Assembly (NCBI GenBank): GCA_013397695.1
Contig: VYZI01000242.1
Span: 593,822 to 657,821, forward strand
Direction: 5' to 3'
Source of the DNA: Centropus unirufus
Taxonomy: Eukaryota; Chordata; Aves; Cuculiformes; Centropidae
DNA length: 64,000 nucleotides
A program made the translations under genes and the position numbers. A model generated the notes under the pieces. The model did no database searches. It was not told the origin of the DNA and saw only the letters and a list, made by a program, of their open reading frames with translations. Shown piece after piece: positions 25,101 to 39,695 of this stretch (position 1 is the stretch's first letter; every line of letters begins with the position of its first letter).

Positions 25101-28100
25101 TACCTTTTGTATTACTGTCACAAATCTAAAACAAACAAACAAAACTGAGTTGAAAGATAAAAACATTGGATTTGTATTTCACTAAACTCATACATTTCTC
25201 TTGAAGAGCATACCTGACTAAAATGAAAAATGTGGTGCTGTTAATAAAATCACCAGTTTAGTTTAAAACAATTCAAAGTAAGTAAAAGAAGGTTTCCTAA
25301 ATATGAATTGCTGAAAGGTTAAGAGGAATAGACACAACTGGCCACATTTGAAACTGGCTGAGCATTTGAAGCTTGAGTAATCTAAAGAAGCTTTTGATAG
25401 CTGGTGTCTACTATAAAATCCGAGATTGTTTAATAATAATTATTATTATTTCAGTTCAGTGGTTAGGTTTGAAAGAAGTAGAACAGTATTTTCTCTTTCA
25501 GTGTATGAATAAAAATGAGATATGGGATGATATGAAGTACTATTCATAATGTGCGGAAGCTTGGTGATGAGAAACGATCAATATTATCTCTAGCTACTGA
25601 GTTCAACCACATGCATCCACTAAATCAATTCACTTTTAAATGCAAAATGTGGTTAAACTTATTTATGTCCCCATAGCATGTAAGATTGCTTTATTTACTC
25701 GAGGATAAAGACATAACTGGGAGTTAGAGCATGGAAGAGCGGGCAGTGCTATTTAATGTTGATTAGAGGGGTAGTTGGACAATGTGCCTTACCCAGCTAG
25801 AAAATTGAATAGGGTCAGCGAGGAGTAACTGTAATGCTTTGTCGTCTAATTTCAGGAACCTTAGCAGCAAAACAGAAGTAAAACCATTGTTATTGGTACG
25901 CAAATAGATTATTACAGCTTTACCAGAAATATGGCTGTTACAGGCAAGCAAGTACTAGGAATATTTTAAGGCATACATTACTCAGGAATAATAGGAATAA
26001 AAAGTAAAGGTTAATGTGAAATAACTTCATATGTTTATGATGAGACGACAAACAATACCAGATGATTTGGGTTCACATTTTTGGGCATGAGAGGGAAAAA
26101 TGCTATCCAAGTGGTAATACTAAGGCATACCTGACTGGTGGATACATGCAATCTCTGAAAAGATTCTGGTAGATTTGGGTTCCCTCTTCTCAGAGCTCCA
26201 CAGGTCGCAATGGCTACTTCATTTACCTAGAAAATGCAGAAAGACAAAGTGTTTAGTGAGCCATGAAGACAATGTGGTTATTGAAGATCAGCATCTTGCT
26301 GCACTCCACAACAAAACAATAACTGTCGTAAGTTTCTAGGAAAGAAGCTAGAGTAGAAAGTGGGGGGAGGGATAATGGGTAGAAGCATATGGAAGTGAAA
26401 AACAATCACTTGATATCAGAAGGTGACAGCTACGCACTGGACAATAAGCCCACTAACCCTTCTGTTAGCATCCTAGGTTGGACATAATAGCAGGGTCAGG
26501 AGACTCGGTTTTCAAATAACACAGCTCCACTCAGTCTTAGTGATGCTGGACATTGGTGTACTCCCTTTATAATATGGTAGCAGCAGGAGCAAAGTTGATC
26601 CCTGTATGAAGGAAGGATTCATAGGCAGCAGTGGGTTCTCATGTGGGGCTACTCTAGAAGGTTTTGATGCTGTCTCTAGGTCACCACGTGTAATTCCTAC
26701 AACCCATCTCCAAAAAAAGCCTACCAAACAAAAGAAACTGAACCTTGAGCAGGCTCCGAAAATGTCTGCTCAGGGGTTCAACAGCACTATTTTATGAAAA
26801 AGGGCTAAAAGAATAAAAAAAAAAAAGCCTAATGAAATTAAATTAACGAGAGGCCTCGTTCACCATTTTCTAGTAAAAAAAAAAAAGATGTATGAAATGA
26901 TTAATCTGACTAAAAGCATGTTTAGACATATATATCTGGGGGTAGGTGTGTCATTATTTTAGAATAAAACCAAAATTGTTTTCTTGGTTAAGCTGATTGC
27001 GATAACTTACTGAGAAAGAACCCTTCTTTCAGAAAATAATTTTTTGGTTTCTATTCTGGATCATGACTTTCGATGTTCCTGTGACCATGGTGGCACAGAT
27101 TTGACGCTAAAGACAGCATTCAGACATGTGGTTTTCCTGTTGTAATTCTAATCATTAAACAGAAAAAGTGCAGGTGATTGTTTTGTTTGCTTGTTTTTTA
27201 AACTTGTTTAATCTGCAGTAATAAATAGTTTAGAAGCAAAACTGGATTTTACATTCATTGGGTTGTTTTTCTTCTGCATGTTTTTAATAGCCAGTTTAAT
27301 ATGACCTGATGTGATTTGCATCTGTTGTGGAGAGAGCGTGTATTTCATTTTAATGACTTTATTGGTTAATTTGACAATTCCTAGATTAAATCTTGCTAAA
27401 TAGTGTAGGATGAAAATGGGTCTAACTTGAACATTAATGCCAACATTCCCTTTTCAGTATTGGAAAATTAAGTTGATTAGTGGCACAAATAATGTTCCAT
27501 GATTTTTTCTTCCAAACCTGATAGACCTTTTGGTGATTTCTAAAGAATACAGCAAAAGCTAGAATTAAAAGAGCAATAGCATATGTTCTAAATTTTTACA
27601 TCGCATGTATCTATTACATAGATTTAGAATTTAGGATTTCTTTTAATATACAATAAAATAGCAATGTTAAAGTGTATGCATCTTTTTTAAATTAATTGAC
27701 CTTCCTTTTTATACCTGCTGGTGCATTGTAAGGTGTAGCACTGTATTTTTCATGGAAAATAGAACCTTCATACCTGCAGGGCTGAAGTTCACTCTTAACT
27801 AAATCTCCTAATCCAATTGAGTGAATACTACAGTGAATGTGTGCTTTTCAGTGAAACTTCAAACCTCTATGCCTTTCAACTACAAGAAGTACAAACAAAT
27901 TTTTTGGATAAAATCTCCTGTTTGACCTACAGATAAACCAGGCACCGTGCTTCATGTAAATTTTAAGTTAGAAATTCAGACAATCCATCATACGGGACAA
28001 TCTACAGATATGTTAATCCAATTAGTCTGTATTAGTACCCTGAAAGGACTGTACTTTCAATTAAGTGGAGATGCATCTTTGCTGTAGACAGATGCAGATT

Positions 28101-31100
28101 TTTATCTACTCTCATTTGTCCTTTGATATCAAGCAGCTTCCACATCAAATTTCCAGTTCGTGATTATGGAGCAGGTTAGAAGCCCGAATTTTCGTTCGTG
28201 TTTATTGCTCTTTAATATTTGCAACCCTTTTGCCTGGTACTGTAGAGATACAGTGTAAAAAGAGGGAATGCATTTTCCTCAACTAAGACAAGACACATAG
28301 TGTCATGGAGAGGATGGGAGAGAATATGAAAGAAATCTTGCTTACTTTTTTTGAATATTATTTTTTCCCTGCCCAATCAAATATAATGTTGCCTTGCCAT
28401 GCTGTTTCCAGAACCAATTGTTTGTCGGACTTCTCTGGTTTCTGGTTGAACTGCAGGTTGTCAAGCTCACTGCTTGTGACTAAATTCCCGCAGAGGCACT
28501 AGTAACATTCCTTGTCTTTTCTCCTTTCCCCTCTTCTTCCCAGCTTCCCTTGCCAACATGGGCTTTGTTTCCAACTTTGAGGTGACTAAGTGTCCCCTAG
28601 GATGTCTTCTTCCTAATTGACCTGGACAGGTCGGCTACATGACCTACAGTGCTCCCAAGCCTGAGAATGTGTCCCAAAGGTGTCTGCAACAATTCTGCAC
28701 AGAGCTGATATGGAAGGAGCAGTGCTTGTGCTCTTGGGTTTCACTTGTGTGCATATAGGTCATAGGCTAGGAATCTATCTAATCTAGGAAAGCCCTTAAC
28801 AACTGCCTGAGAAATACACACTTTGTTTAGAATTCAAAGTACTTCCAGAACATTGCCATGCCCTTGACATTTGCTTGCTACGGGTAATTATAGCATAATG
28901 TAATTTTTCCATTTAGTTGTCTTTTTACGTTGTGTAGAATGGGAAGCAATAAAGTCTACTGTGATTCATTTTTCAGCCAAAAAAAGAAGCCATTTTTGTA
29001 AGCCTACTACTGATCAAGAAAAGCTACTGTTGTCGTAAAATCAAATCAACAGTGTTCATTTTCCCCATACCCATGTCTCCCTAGAGTTGTACAAATAGCT
29101 GACTTAAATGTAGGTGCTTGATTTAATCCTGTTACTGCTATTTTGCATCTCTGTACAGAAGGATAGCGCACAATCTATCAATATCAGAGGAAGGGATGAT
29201 GCTAGTTTAGGGATGAGTCACAGTAACAGGAAATAGGATAATACAGATTATCACTAGCCATTTCAGTTTTTCAGGGATGTCTTGCAAGAAACCTTTGTCC
29301 AACATTGCTAGGCCACTTTTGGAACTCCTTGATTCATGGCCATGTATTTCTGAATACTTTGTTTCCCTTGTCCGTTTGGCTTTATTGATTTCATTGTGCA
29401 TGCCTGCATTTAATCTAGAAGTCAAATGTATCATGCTTTTGTTAACATTAGCAGTTGCGCACTACTTGTGAGACCCATCTGTTCAGGCTGTTTTCTTCCC
29501 TGCCTCTCCTCCTCTTCCCCAATCTGTTTAGAAAAGAGCAATTCCAGAGAGGAACTGTGCTTCCCATTTAGGTAAAGACTGTTTTCCTTCCAACACAAGT
29601 TACCTAGTGAGAGGTTTTCAAAGACAGGTCAAGGACTTTTGCTTTTCTCTGTATTGTTTCTGCAGGTTGTGGACTTGCATCATTCAGTACTTCTTGGGAT
29701 TGGATTCGCACATTAATATCACGATCACAAGGGAAAATCAAATAAAGGGGATCTTGAGGAGTTAGGTAGTGTGTATGGGCTCTTCCCTTTCCCCCTCCTT
29801 GTACTATGATGTACGGGTTCAATACCATGGTAATCAGTGTCTGGGGGTGTCTATTCCATCCAGTTGTTTCTCCTGATAATGCCATAACAGAAGTTGGAGA
29901 CATATCCCACGTGGTTAAAAACGTGACTCATTTCAGAGCTGACTGGGAAGATGAGTGGCTCTTCCACTGTTGGTGATAGAGCAAGCAGACAATGGGAACC
30001 CCAGTTACACTGGTTGCTTGGCAGGCCAGGAGGGGCCAACATGGGGAACTTGGAAAGTTAGCTGGTTAGGCACTGTTTAGCTGCAAGCCTGGGCAGAGTA
30101 TGGCTTTCATTGTGAGGATGTTTTGTTTTGCTTTGGTATATGGTTATCCTGCAAAAGAGCTACCCTTTGCCACAGCTTGGCTGCATGGCCGAGGTGCTGA
30201 CACGGTGAATCCTGTCGGAAGCAACTTTTGACCAAAAGCATTTGATGGAGAAACTAAATTATGAAGAAAAAGAATCACTGGTGAATAGGGAAAGGACACC
30301 ATTGGGAGCAGTGGATTGCTGCTTCACTCACAATTTGCATTTTGTACTGTCCTTTTTTCTGCTTCTGAGCTAGAAATCTAGAAAAGTAGTGAGTTGAAAC
30401 ATGGGAAATAAAACAATTGATTATTTGAAAAGGAAGAGGAAAAAGAGAGAACAAAGTTGTACAGCAGGAATATCCTCTCTGATCATTAACTTCTTTTTGA
30501 GTCACTGGAGATTTTCAAGGTGATAGGGCGAGTCAGTATTAAATACCTCGTAGGTGCGCTGCTTTTAAAGAAAAGAAAATTTAATAAGAGAAGCAGACAG
30601 CACATCACCCTTCTCAAAGGTGGGATATTTACAACAGATTTATTGGCAGTGGTTGACGGTGCTTTTGAGTGTCCCGTTGAAATGAATGTGCTATGTAAAA
30701 ATAAGTGTCTGAAGGCAACAACTCATTCCTTACTCAAAACATATGAGACGCTATGAGGAACAAAATGGAAGATGAACATGGAATGACTCATCTCAGTGGA
30801 AAAAACACCTGTAGTGTTTGAGAGTTTCTCACTGCATGCTAACTTTTACAATTATGTCCTCTGCTTTGCTCATCCTAGGACAATCTGCACAGCAATTTCT
30901 CCTGGCATATGTGTTTGTTGCCTGCTTATTGCCTTTAAATATTTATATTGATATACATTGTTTCAAATCTTTCATGTCTTCTGAAATAAATAGCTGAATC
31001 CCTTGAAGTATTGTTGTTTTACCCTCAAGTATAAGAGTATCTTTCAAGTATTGTGGAAGTTTTCTGTCCCTCACCTAGAAGCTCTGCACCAGTGTTGGCC

Positions 31101-34100
31101 TAACAGCAGCAACAGAACATGACTGGAATTACTGTGGCCCCTTTGTGATGACCTGTAAATAAAGCAACTGTGCTTTGTCAGCTTGAAAAACGTGGAGAAA
31201 ATGGCATATTTTCCTGAAGCAAAGGGAGATCTTGCTCTTAGTTATTCCAGTTCACCAGGAGGAAGAAGCTTGGTTTGATGTTGTAGCATGCAAGGTACAG
31301 ATATTAGCTGAGTTCTGGTTGCACACTCCGGTGGTGATGGACAGTGCTGAAGGTATGGCACAAGATCACTTGTATGGATGTCAAGATGAGTTACACTTTG
31401 CTGAAAGCTAAGAGAGGATGTGACTTGAATTTGAGCTGCACATGATGTACGTAAAAGAAAACCCTCACCCCTGTTTCTTACCTCAATTTAATTCTTGCAG
31501 AGATGCTTTTTGAGAGTACAAAGCAAGAAGTTTGGATATGGCAGCCCTATGGAACTACATCAAACATCCTAATATTGAATAATAACAGCAATCTGTCATA
31601 TAAACATATCAAAATAATTGGCTGTGCTTCATTGCTAACGTTGATCAGACTGCATAGCAGTACCTTCTGTCACCAAAATTATTTACAGTAACTATGCAAA
31701 TGTTATTTACAGTGACCTACTAATTATTCTTGAATGAGAAAATGTATTTCTTCTTGCACATGAGAAGCTTAGCTTCTTTTAAAATGAGCTCTTTTCACCT
31801 TCCACCAAATTATCTGAAACAAGTACGTATTTGGGTAAAATGTCTGGTGCTATAGCGCTGTTTGAAGTTTAAAATATTAGCAAAATTTTGGCTGAGCTTG
31901 GTAGGAATGAATAAAAATACTTCTACTGGCAGAAGGGATGTGTTCTGGTTTTTCACAAAACTTAGCAAAGGGAAAATTTCTCCTTAATGGTATATTCTCA
32001 CGTAGGTCTGTGGTAGTTCTCTTCTACTTCCATACTAGCAACAAAGCCAAGTCCTTCACCTGGTTAATGATAATTTCAATTAATTGATCACAGTAGTTTT
32101 AGAATTTTTTTTCCTAGTGAATCCATTAAAAACTGTTTAATATTCCACTAGACTACAGTCAGATAGCAATTTTAAAAAAAGACTATCACATTCAAAAAAC
32201 TGCAGTTTTAAATATAATTTGCATTACGTGCACAAAAAAAGGTGGAAAGCATTAAATTACCTAGGAAATAAGACTAGTGACTTCACGTAAAATATCTAGA
32301 AGTGCAACAGTGGTCCTTTGAGTTTACATGAAGAAAGTATTAAACAGCTATCTTCTTTTTGCATAATTTCATTGGACAAACAACTTTTGGTTTAAACCTG
32401 TTGCAAAACCATTTCCACTATGGGTCTCTGGTGTGATTCATTCATAGGATAAAATAAGTGAGTTGCATACTTCCTCTGTTGCGCTATTTTTATTTTTACT
32501 TGATGCAGCACGTAGTTCTAGAGTGCTTAGCTTTTTAATTTCCAAAGGATGCAAAAGCTTCAATGATGGCTAAAATAGGGATGTAGAATAGATGACAATT
32601 GCTACCTTTTTATGCTTCCTTCTTTTTTCTGTAAAAGTCAAGGTGAAGAAATTAGGTATTTGAAGAATTTTAATATAGGAAAAATGCAGGTGTTCATGCA
32701 TGGTTACATCCTCAAAAATTGTGGAGGAGAGGTAGACGTTTGCCTTAAGCAGTTGTTATCTTATTAGGATTACGGCTACTTTATGTGGCTGTATCATGAT
32801 ACTTCATATTGCCATATAGACTACTTCTTGAATGCTTATTCACTTATTTTCACGATACATGCTAGATATATTCATTTATTACACACTTGCTGGACTGAGA
32901 CGGAGAAAGACTAAAATTAAAGCCTAACACCCACAGAAATAGAAGCCATTTAATGCCCGAACATGACTGTGGGGCTGTGCACCGACTGCTTGCCCAGATC
33001 ATGTGAGATTCCCATATCATAGCATCAGTGGCTGAACCCTTAGTTGACGAATGTTGTCTCATTGCTTTGATCACAAGACAATTTCTTTCTAATATAGATT
33101 ATACAATTGAAGACTTGGCAAAGAGATGACTAACTTGCAGTGAATAGTAAAAGTAGGGCATTGTCTCCAGATGCCATGGGTGGACAACTAGTGGCAGACT
33201 ATGGAATGAAAGGTGTAGGGGGAGTTTTTTCTCTTTTAAGGGAAAACTGTTAAGTGTCTGAATGTACTGGAATCTGTTAACATTTACAATATGATCTGCA
33301 GCTTGAAAAGCAAAGCCTCTCAACATGCAATTTTTGGGGACCAGTTCAGGCCCAGGACTGTTATTTCATTTTGGAAGCAAAAGTAGAACGAGTTCCTGAA
33401 AAAATGAGAGCAGCTCTTTTGCCTTCTGTCACTAGGGAAGGACTACTTTGTATCTACCACAGCTATTGCTTGTCTATCAGCTTTACTTTTATATTTTCTC
33501 TCTCTGAATGGTAGAGATCTTGAAACATGAGTTTAGAGAAAGATTGGGAAAGAGAATGTTATTGGGCATCACATGCACTGGAAATATGTACTTACGCAAC
33601 TCGTATATGCAAGGGGGATGATGACTGCATCAAAAAAGACTTTGGTAAATACCAGGAGAAACGCATAGCAGAATCTGTTGTGATGTGGTACAGTTTTCTG
33701 CTGAAAGGAGGCAGAACCTCTGAGGCTTGATAAAATCTTTTCATTTTACTGAACACTCTGCTTTGAGAGTATACTGGAGAAAATTTTCTCTTCAGAAAGA
33801 TGGACAATATGACTGAAAAGGTTAGTTTAATGTCCATGTTTTATCATCCAGTTAGTTCATTGCCTTCTCACAGCGTTTCAAGCCCTGGAAAATGTTTAGA
33901 AAGTGTTTTCTTTGCAAGTGTCCTCATACCTTCAGAAACGTCTAACAAATCTTTAGCAAAAAGGGTTAAAGGATGGTCACTGATGCTCATCATTGCTTCA
34001 AACTGTTTTGCAGGGAGAGGCTTTTGAGTGATAGAGGAGGGTCTAGCATTTGCTCATAGAGCTAGTCTGTGCCTGCTCAGGGAAGACATAACCTGCCTGT

Positions 34101-37100
34101 CTGTGAACTGAACTAGATCACTGGGAAAAACCTACCTAGCTACGTACTAGCTAGTTGGCTTTCCAGGAACTGTGGCAGCATTTAGATCTGTTTAGGCTGC
34201 AAAACCCCCCAGAGAAGACAGAAGCTTTCAGTTAGAGACTAGGCTGAGCTTTGTTGCCCGTTAAAGCTTGATTTGGTTCACTCCAGTTTGCAGTCACAGC
34301 ATTGACAATGATTAAGACATTCCCATTGTCTGCAAAACCCAACTGGTAAAGAGCCAGTGGATCTGCTTCAGACTTACAGCTCAGGCAATGGACTGTCAAA
34401 CTAATCAATATGTGTTCAAGACTTGCATGAGCTAAAGAAATTAAAATTGCCCCTTCAAAACGTGCACATACACTCCTGCAGAGTTTCTGATGTCTCTTCT
34501 CACACCTTTTCCAAGCTGTACACCTTTTTTAGATTTCTGATAAAAATGCACAAGCAGGTCTTGATATCTTTTTTTATTTTCTAACAGTGGTAGTTTAAAA
34601 TGGAGGGTACATAGAACAAAGGGAAGCAGAAAAGAAGAAACTCCCAGATGGGATTATGTGTTAGAATAGTATGTTATGGAAATTTTATTACATACTGTGC
34701 CTTACTGTCCTGAGTATTGGTATTAATGGATGTAAGGTCAGGTTCACACAGCAATCATGTTAGCCTGTATAACTTAAGGGAATCTCAAAGCACAGCAGGG
34801 TGCTGCTCCTCAGCCTCATGCTTTGTCTAGGCAGCAGTCAAGGAAATAGCTTGTCTTGCATCCTTGTGTGTTACAGATAGTCTGTTAGGCCAGTCTGCCC
34901 TCATGTGTGCACCCAGCTTCTATTCACACATTCATTCATATTTTAGCACAATATTTAACTCTGCTTTATTTTGGGGTTTTTTTTTATGTTGCATTCAGTT
35001 TCTGCAAACCACTTACAGCATTTTGCACAAAGGACTGTGGTTTGCATTTTGAATTACAAATGTGCCCCAACTGTCCATTGCCCTTTGTCAACAGCAGATG
35101 CATGAGGTCCAATTCTGCTCTCAGTCATGTTGGGGAAGCTCGTGGGATCTGAACTTTCACATAGCTAGTCAGGGTTATTCACTTAAGGCATGCGCGCTAC
35201 AGCATTAATAGAGACCAGATTGGGAGCCTTGCTTTCTGGAGATGGACAAATATCCTTTAAAATATAACCTGTCTATCTAGTGGACTGTGACTGATCACAG
35301 CTGACAGGATGCTTAGCGGAGGGAGTTCTGAATGGACCCTGTAGAACGAGATGACGACTGCTTAGTTCCATTCATAAGGTCTGTATCTATTGCGTTGTGT
35401 TAGATCGCCTTTGCCGGGGACTATTGCTGTCTGCATGGAGAGATAGGAGTGGCACTGGTAGACTTCAGAAATCAATGTCACTATATAAAGCAAAAGAATC
35501 TCCTCCTAGGAGATACTTGGGGTGTACCAATGGAAAATCTCTTATTTCAAAGCTCTGGCTGGCAGAGTCAGTGCTGTTAGCTGGCTACACGTTACTTTTT
35601 TGTTTGATGTAATGTTTGTCACCTGTTTAAACCTTGAAACATTTCACATATGAAATGCAAATGTTTTCAGGACAGCAAGCAGGATGTTCTGATAGCTAAT
35701 TGAACAGTCCGTTGAGTCACTGTTTATATATCATGTAGAAAAGAGTGATGGGGAGAAGTATTTATGGCCCAATTGCCAGGTGTTCTCTCTTTCTAAACCT
35801 GAAACCTCTGCCTACTGAAAAAGCCAGACTTGAAGCCTACCTGGAAGATAAAACTACTTTCCAGCTTACCAAGTAATCAAGCACACTCAGACCTAGAGGC
35901 TGAATATTTGTTTAGCAACGTCACATTTCACTTCAGAGTAGTTGAAGCCCTACACAAATCAAAAATGCAGCAACTGTGTAAATATGATGTGTGACCTTTT
36001 ATTATACGAGCATCTACCTTGGTTATGAGGAAAGAAAGTAAATATCCTGAATTTCACTTGGAAATGCGTTCATATTCAGTGGAACACTTGCTAGTGATGA
36101 AGTAAGAACTGCTCAGCTGGGCAGTGGTTTAATTTTCCTGGGCTTTCCCTTATGTCTGTCAAAATGTCAGCATGTCAGTTCCTTGTGTTCATTGCTCCCA
36201 GGTGGATTGATGATCTTTGATGGAAAAAGATTGTAAAGCAAGGTGGTGGTTATTATAGTTTTTATTATATACGTATTTATTTTCATTGCTGCTAACTTTG
36301 CAATATCACTTGTTGAAATACAGAACAATTTTATTTTATTTTTGGATTCGAGAAACTTGTTTCCACTAGTCTACAAGAAGATTGGGCATTTTCTAAATCT
36401 GCATACTCTTTAGAATTCTTGGATTCATAAAGCTCAATTCAGTACACAACACTAATAGCTAAATAAATACCAGTGTGCTCTTGGACTTTAGAGCCCTTTC
36501 CAATATTGGTAGTTCTGATGTAAGAATTGGTTGAAGCATTGGATAGGAACTTTCCTCCAATTACTTCCCAAAAGCAACACCTCTTTTAGGTGTTAATTTT
36601 CTGTCTGTAGTTAACATGGAGTATTTATGCCTGCACTTTGCATTATTGTGTCTGTATCCTGTAAGTATTTAAACAGGATATCAACGTAGTGTAGGTAGGA
36701 GTGCTGGAAGGTACCCAGCTTTGGTGATATAAACCTGCTGCCTTTCTCCAGCACCAGCACATACTGGAAATCTTATATCTACCTGTTCCACATTATTGTC
36801 CAGAGGAAGCAAAGGAAAAATCCATAAATTTAAATTACCTATTCTCTTCATAGAGAAGGAGAAATATGCCTGGAAAGAAGGTTGAAAAACTCAAGCAGGA
36901 GGAAGAGGGCCAGCCATATTTATTAAAATGTTGAACAAAGAAGCTGACCTGAACTGGGCTAGGAACACATATAGTCTAGCATTCCCTTTCCGATCTATAT
37001 GAAATGAGCCTGAAATGATGGGGTATTCCAGAAAATGAATTAACTCCCTCTATAGAAAATTGCTTTTATTCCTGGTGACATAAAGGTCGTAGGCTGAGAG

Positions 37101-37652
37101 GTTTTAAAAACTGTCAGGTAGGACAATAACAAGGAAAAAAAAAACAACCAGCCAAGTTAGAGTTTAATACACAAATTAAAGGCAGACAGTTATTCATAAG
37201 AAGACCAACAAGCAGTGGGAAGTAATTAGTGGCTTTCCTGAAGGATCAGTCTTGAAGCTAATCTTGCTTTTTCCATTAATAGTCCAATACCAAAAAGAAA
37301 AATTACCCACTAAATTGTGTTGATAGCACAAAATTTGTTGTTTTATCTACAATAGGAGAATATTTCTCTTTCCAATTTGCTGTGTTTGGGTAATCAAAAT
37401 CTTTGAATCCCTTTGTACTCATCTTGTACATATAGACAGAGTTGTATAAGAAAGTTCCTTTTTTTTGGTGAGTGTAGCACACATTTGGGGCCTGGTCTCA
37501 ATTAATTCTGTCCAGTGATCACTATCTGAGATGCAGTTCTACTTACAATCCCAATTCTTTTCAGATCAAATACATATCTCTGAAACTAAGAACTTACTGG
37601 TGGATACTTCCTGAGGAACAAGAATTCTCTTTCATAAAGCCTGTCTGAATAC

Positions 37653-37683
37653 AAGAGAGAGAGAGAGAGAGAAAGAGAGAGAC
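37653..37683. repeat. (GA)n microsatellite
   Basis: A GA dinucleotide run of about 14 units is interrupted once by GAAAGA, and is preceded by ACAA and followed by CTGTACTG. It is a likely length-variable marker. Confidence 0.95.
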
Positions 37684-39675
37684 TGTACTGATCATATATA
37701 TTTAAATAAGCTTCATGATTCGAAATACCACCCAGGTCAATATCTCTTTTGCTATTTCTTATGCCTTTTTCACCGCCCCTGTGCTCTTGGCTCCCTAGGC
37801 TGCTGGCAAAGGATCATATTAAAACGGTGTTTAGGGTGACTAAAAATTGCCAGCCCAGATGCTTTAAAGCATGCCAGTGCAAACATTGCTGGTTTTGCTT
37901 TGTTTCCTTAGCTTCAGATGATTCATGAGAATTGTCAATCAGTCTGAAAACTGAAGTCAATTCAAATACAGTGTCTGCTGATTAACTTTAGTTCTTTAGA
38001 GTGCCTGTAATCTGGAGTGATAAAAAGCAGAAGCTGTTAACCTGAAGCTCTTTTAATTTAAAAAAATAAACAAAAAACCAAAAAAAACAACAAAGCTCAA
38101 AGCAAAAACCTTTTTGGTTCCTGTGCATAAAGTGTTGTGGCATCTGAAATGCAGACAGCCTCTCTCACTCCCTCCCATCTCATAAAAGCTATCTCAAATG
38201 ATTGAATTGCAAGGAATACTGCATGTCCTATTTCTTCAGCTTTGTGGGGCATAGGATTTGTGAGTGAAGCGGCTTTTTGATTTCCTGCTTTATTTCAGGA
38301 GAGTACTTGTCTCTCATTTGCATTATCATTGGTGTGAGTGCCAAAGATGGTATTAGTTTTTTATATGTGTTTATGAGTACTTACAGCATTTATGAATGTT
38401 ACAGTTCTTATTCTTGGTTCAAAACACACCCAAGTCAGCAAAAAAGACTCTCATTGACACGGCTGGATCTGACTGGCTCATGCTGTCTACAATCAATGGC
38501 ATGTGCTTCCCGTCTGTCAGAGACTCGTGCTCTTCTGGGACTGATTCCCCTTACACAAGCTACCTAATATTGTAATACATGCGTGCACATGGAGCAGCAA
38601 TTCCTCTTTCCAAGTTACTCTCTAAGAAAAGCAAGGTACCATAATCAGTCTTATCAATAGGTTAGGATCCAAAGGACCTAATCATCTTAGTAGACAAAAA
38701 CTTTTCATGATACAGGCTACAGAGGGAGCCTGGCCATCAATTAAATGGCCTCTTTCTAAAGCTTTGTTTTTCAGACAAGGATGGGCACATAAGGGAAATT
38801 TTAAAGATCCAAAAATAGCAGGTGACTCTTACTGCTGCACTGTGCTCATTTTTAATCATCAGATGGGAGAAATAATATGTCTGGGTTGCACAAGGATGTA
38901 CAAATATAGGTCTACTGTATAAATGCCAGAAATGGGTATAAAGAGACATGGGCTATATATATGAGACTGCAGATCCTGACAGATCTTTCCACCTCAGTTT
39001 TCTCAGGCAAAACTCTTACCTTTCTGTTTGATGATTTAAGTGTTTTGAAAGACATTAGAATTTTTCTGATAAAGGTGTTGCAATGACATATTTTATTGCA
39101 CTTTCTAACCTGTGGGTGTTTGTTTAATATTTGCTTTCATTCACCAAACTTAATAAACCAGAAGGATTTGCTCCAGTACAGATGAATACTGGAGATTTAT
39201 CCAGCAAATGAAATGCTAGCTGCACTGTTTGTTTTTTTGTTTAAATTCGTGAGTTTTTGGCTTGGATTTGGTTTCTTAGATTTAGAAACCTTTGGGTTTC
39301 TGCTTTTCATTTTGTTATAGGTGGCAAAGAAAGCATGTGGGCTTTCTTTGTCATTGGTCAAGTACCAACTAAACAGACTCATTTTTTGTTCATTTTATGT
39401 AACTGCCATGATCTCATTAACAATGGACTTTTCTTTTGAAAGGAGACAACCTAATTAATGCAGAACTCTTTCATTGCTGCTACGTCAACATCAAATGTAT
39501 GTTATAAAAAAGCTATCCTCCACCAGAAGCCACATGCTGCCTCATTAAAAACAAAAACAGGAAACATTTGATTTACTCTGAAAAATATCATATCAAAATA
39601 GAAAGAGGGAAGGGAGGAGAGGCTGCAGCTGTGGCAATCAAAGTTTCAGCTGCAGAGCTCTTCTCTTTTTTTAAC

Positions 39676-39695
39676 ACTTGTCAAATTTGACAAGT
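39676..39695. repeat. Perfect 20-base palindrome
   Basis: ACTTGTCAAATTTGACAAGT reads identically on both strands. It follows another inverted pair about 30 bases upstream, CTGCAGCTG and CAGCTGCAG near 39624-39656. Confidence 0.95.

Noticed and set aside
25431..25448. 18-base palindrome from (TAA)n meeting (TTA)n
   Set aside because: It arises from a short trinucleotide repeat and has no further structure.
28540..28700. Short coding-like sequence after a CTTCCCAG acceptor-like site (around ATGACCTACAGTGCTCCC), possible processed pseudogene
   Set aside because: Stops interrupt the frame and I could not match it to any known protein.
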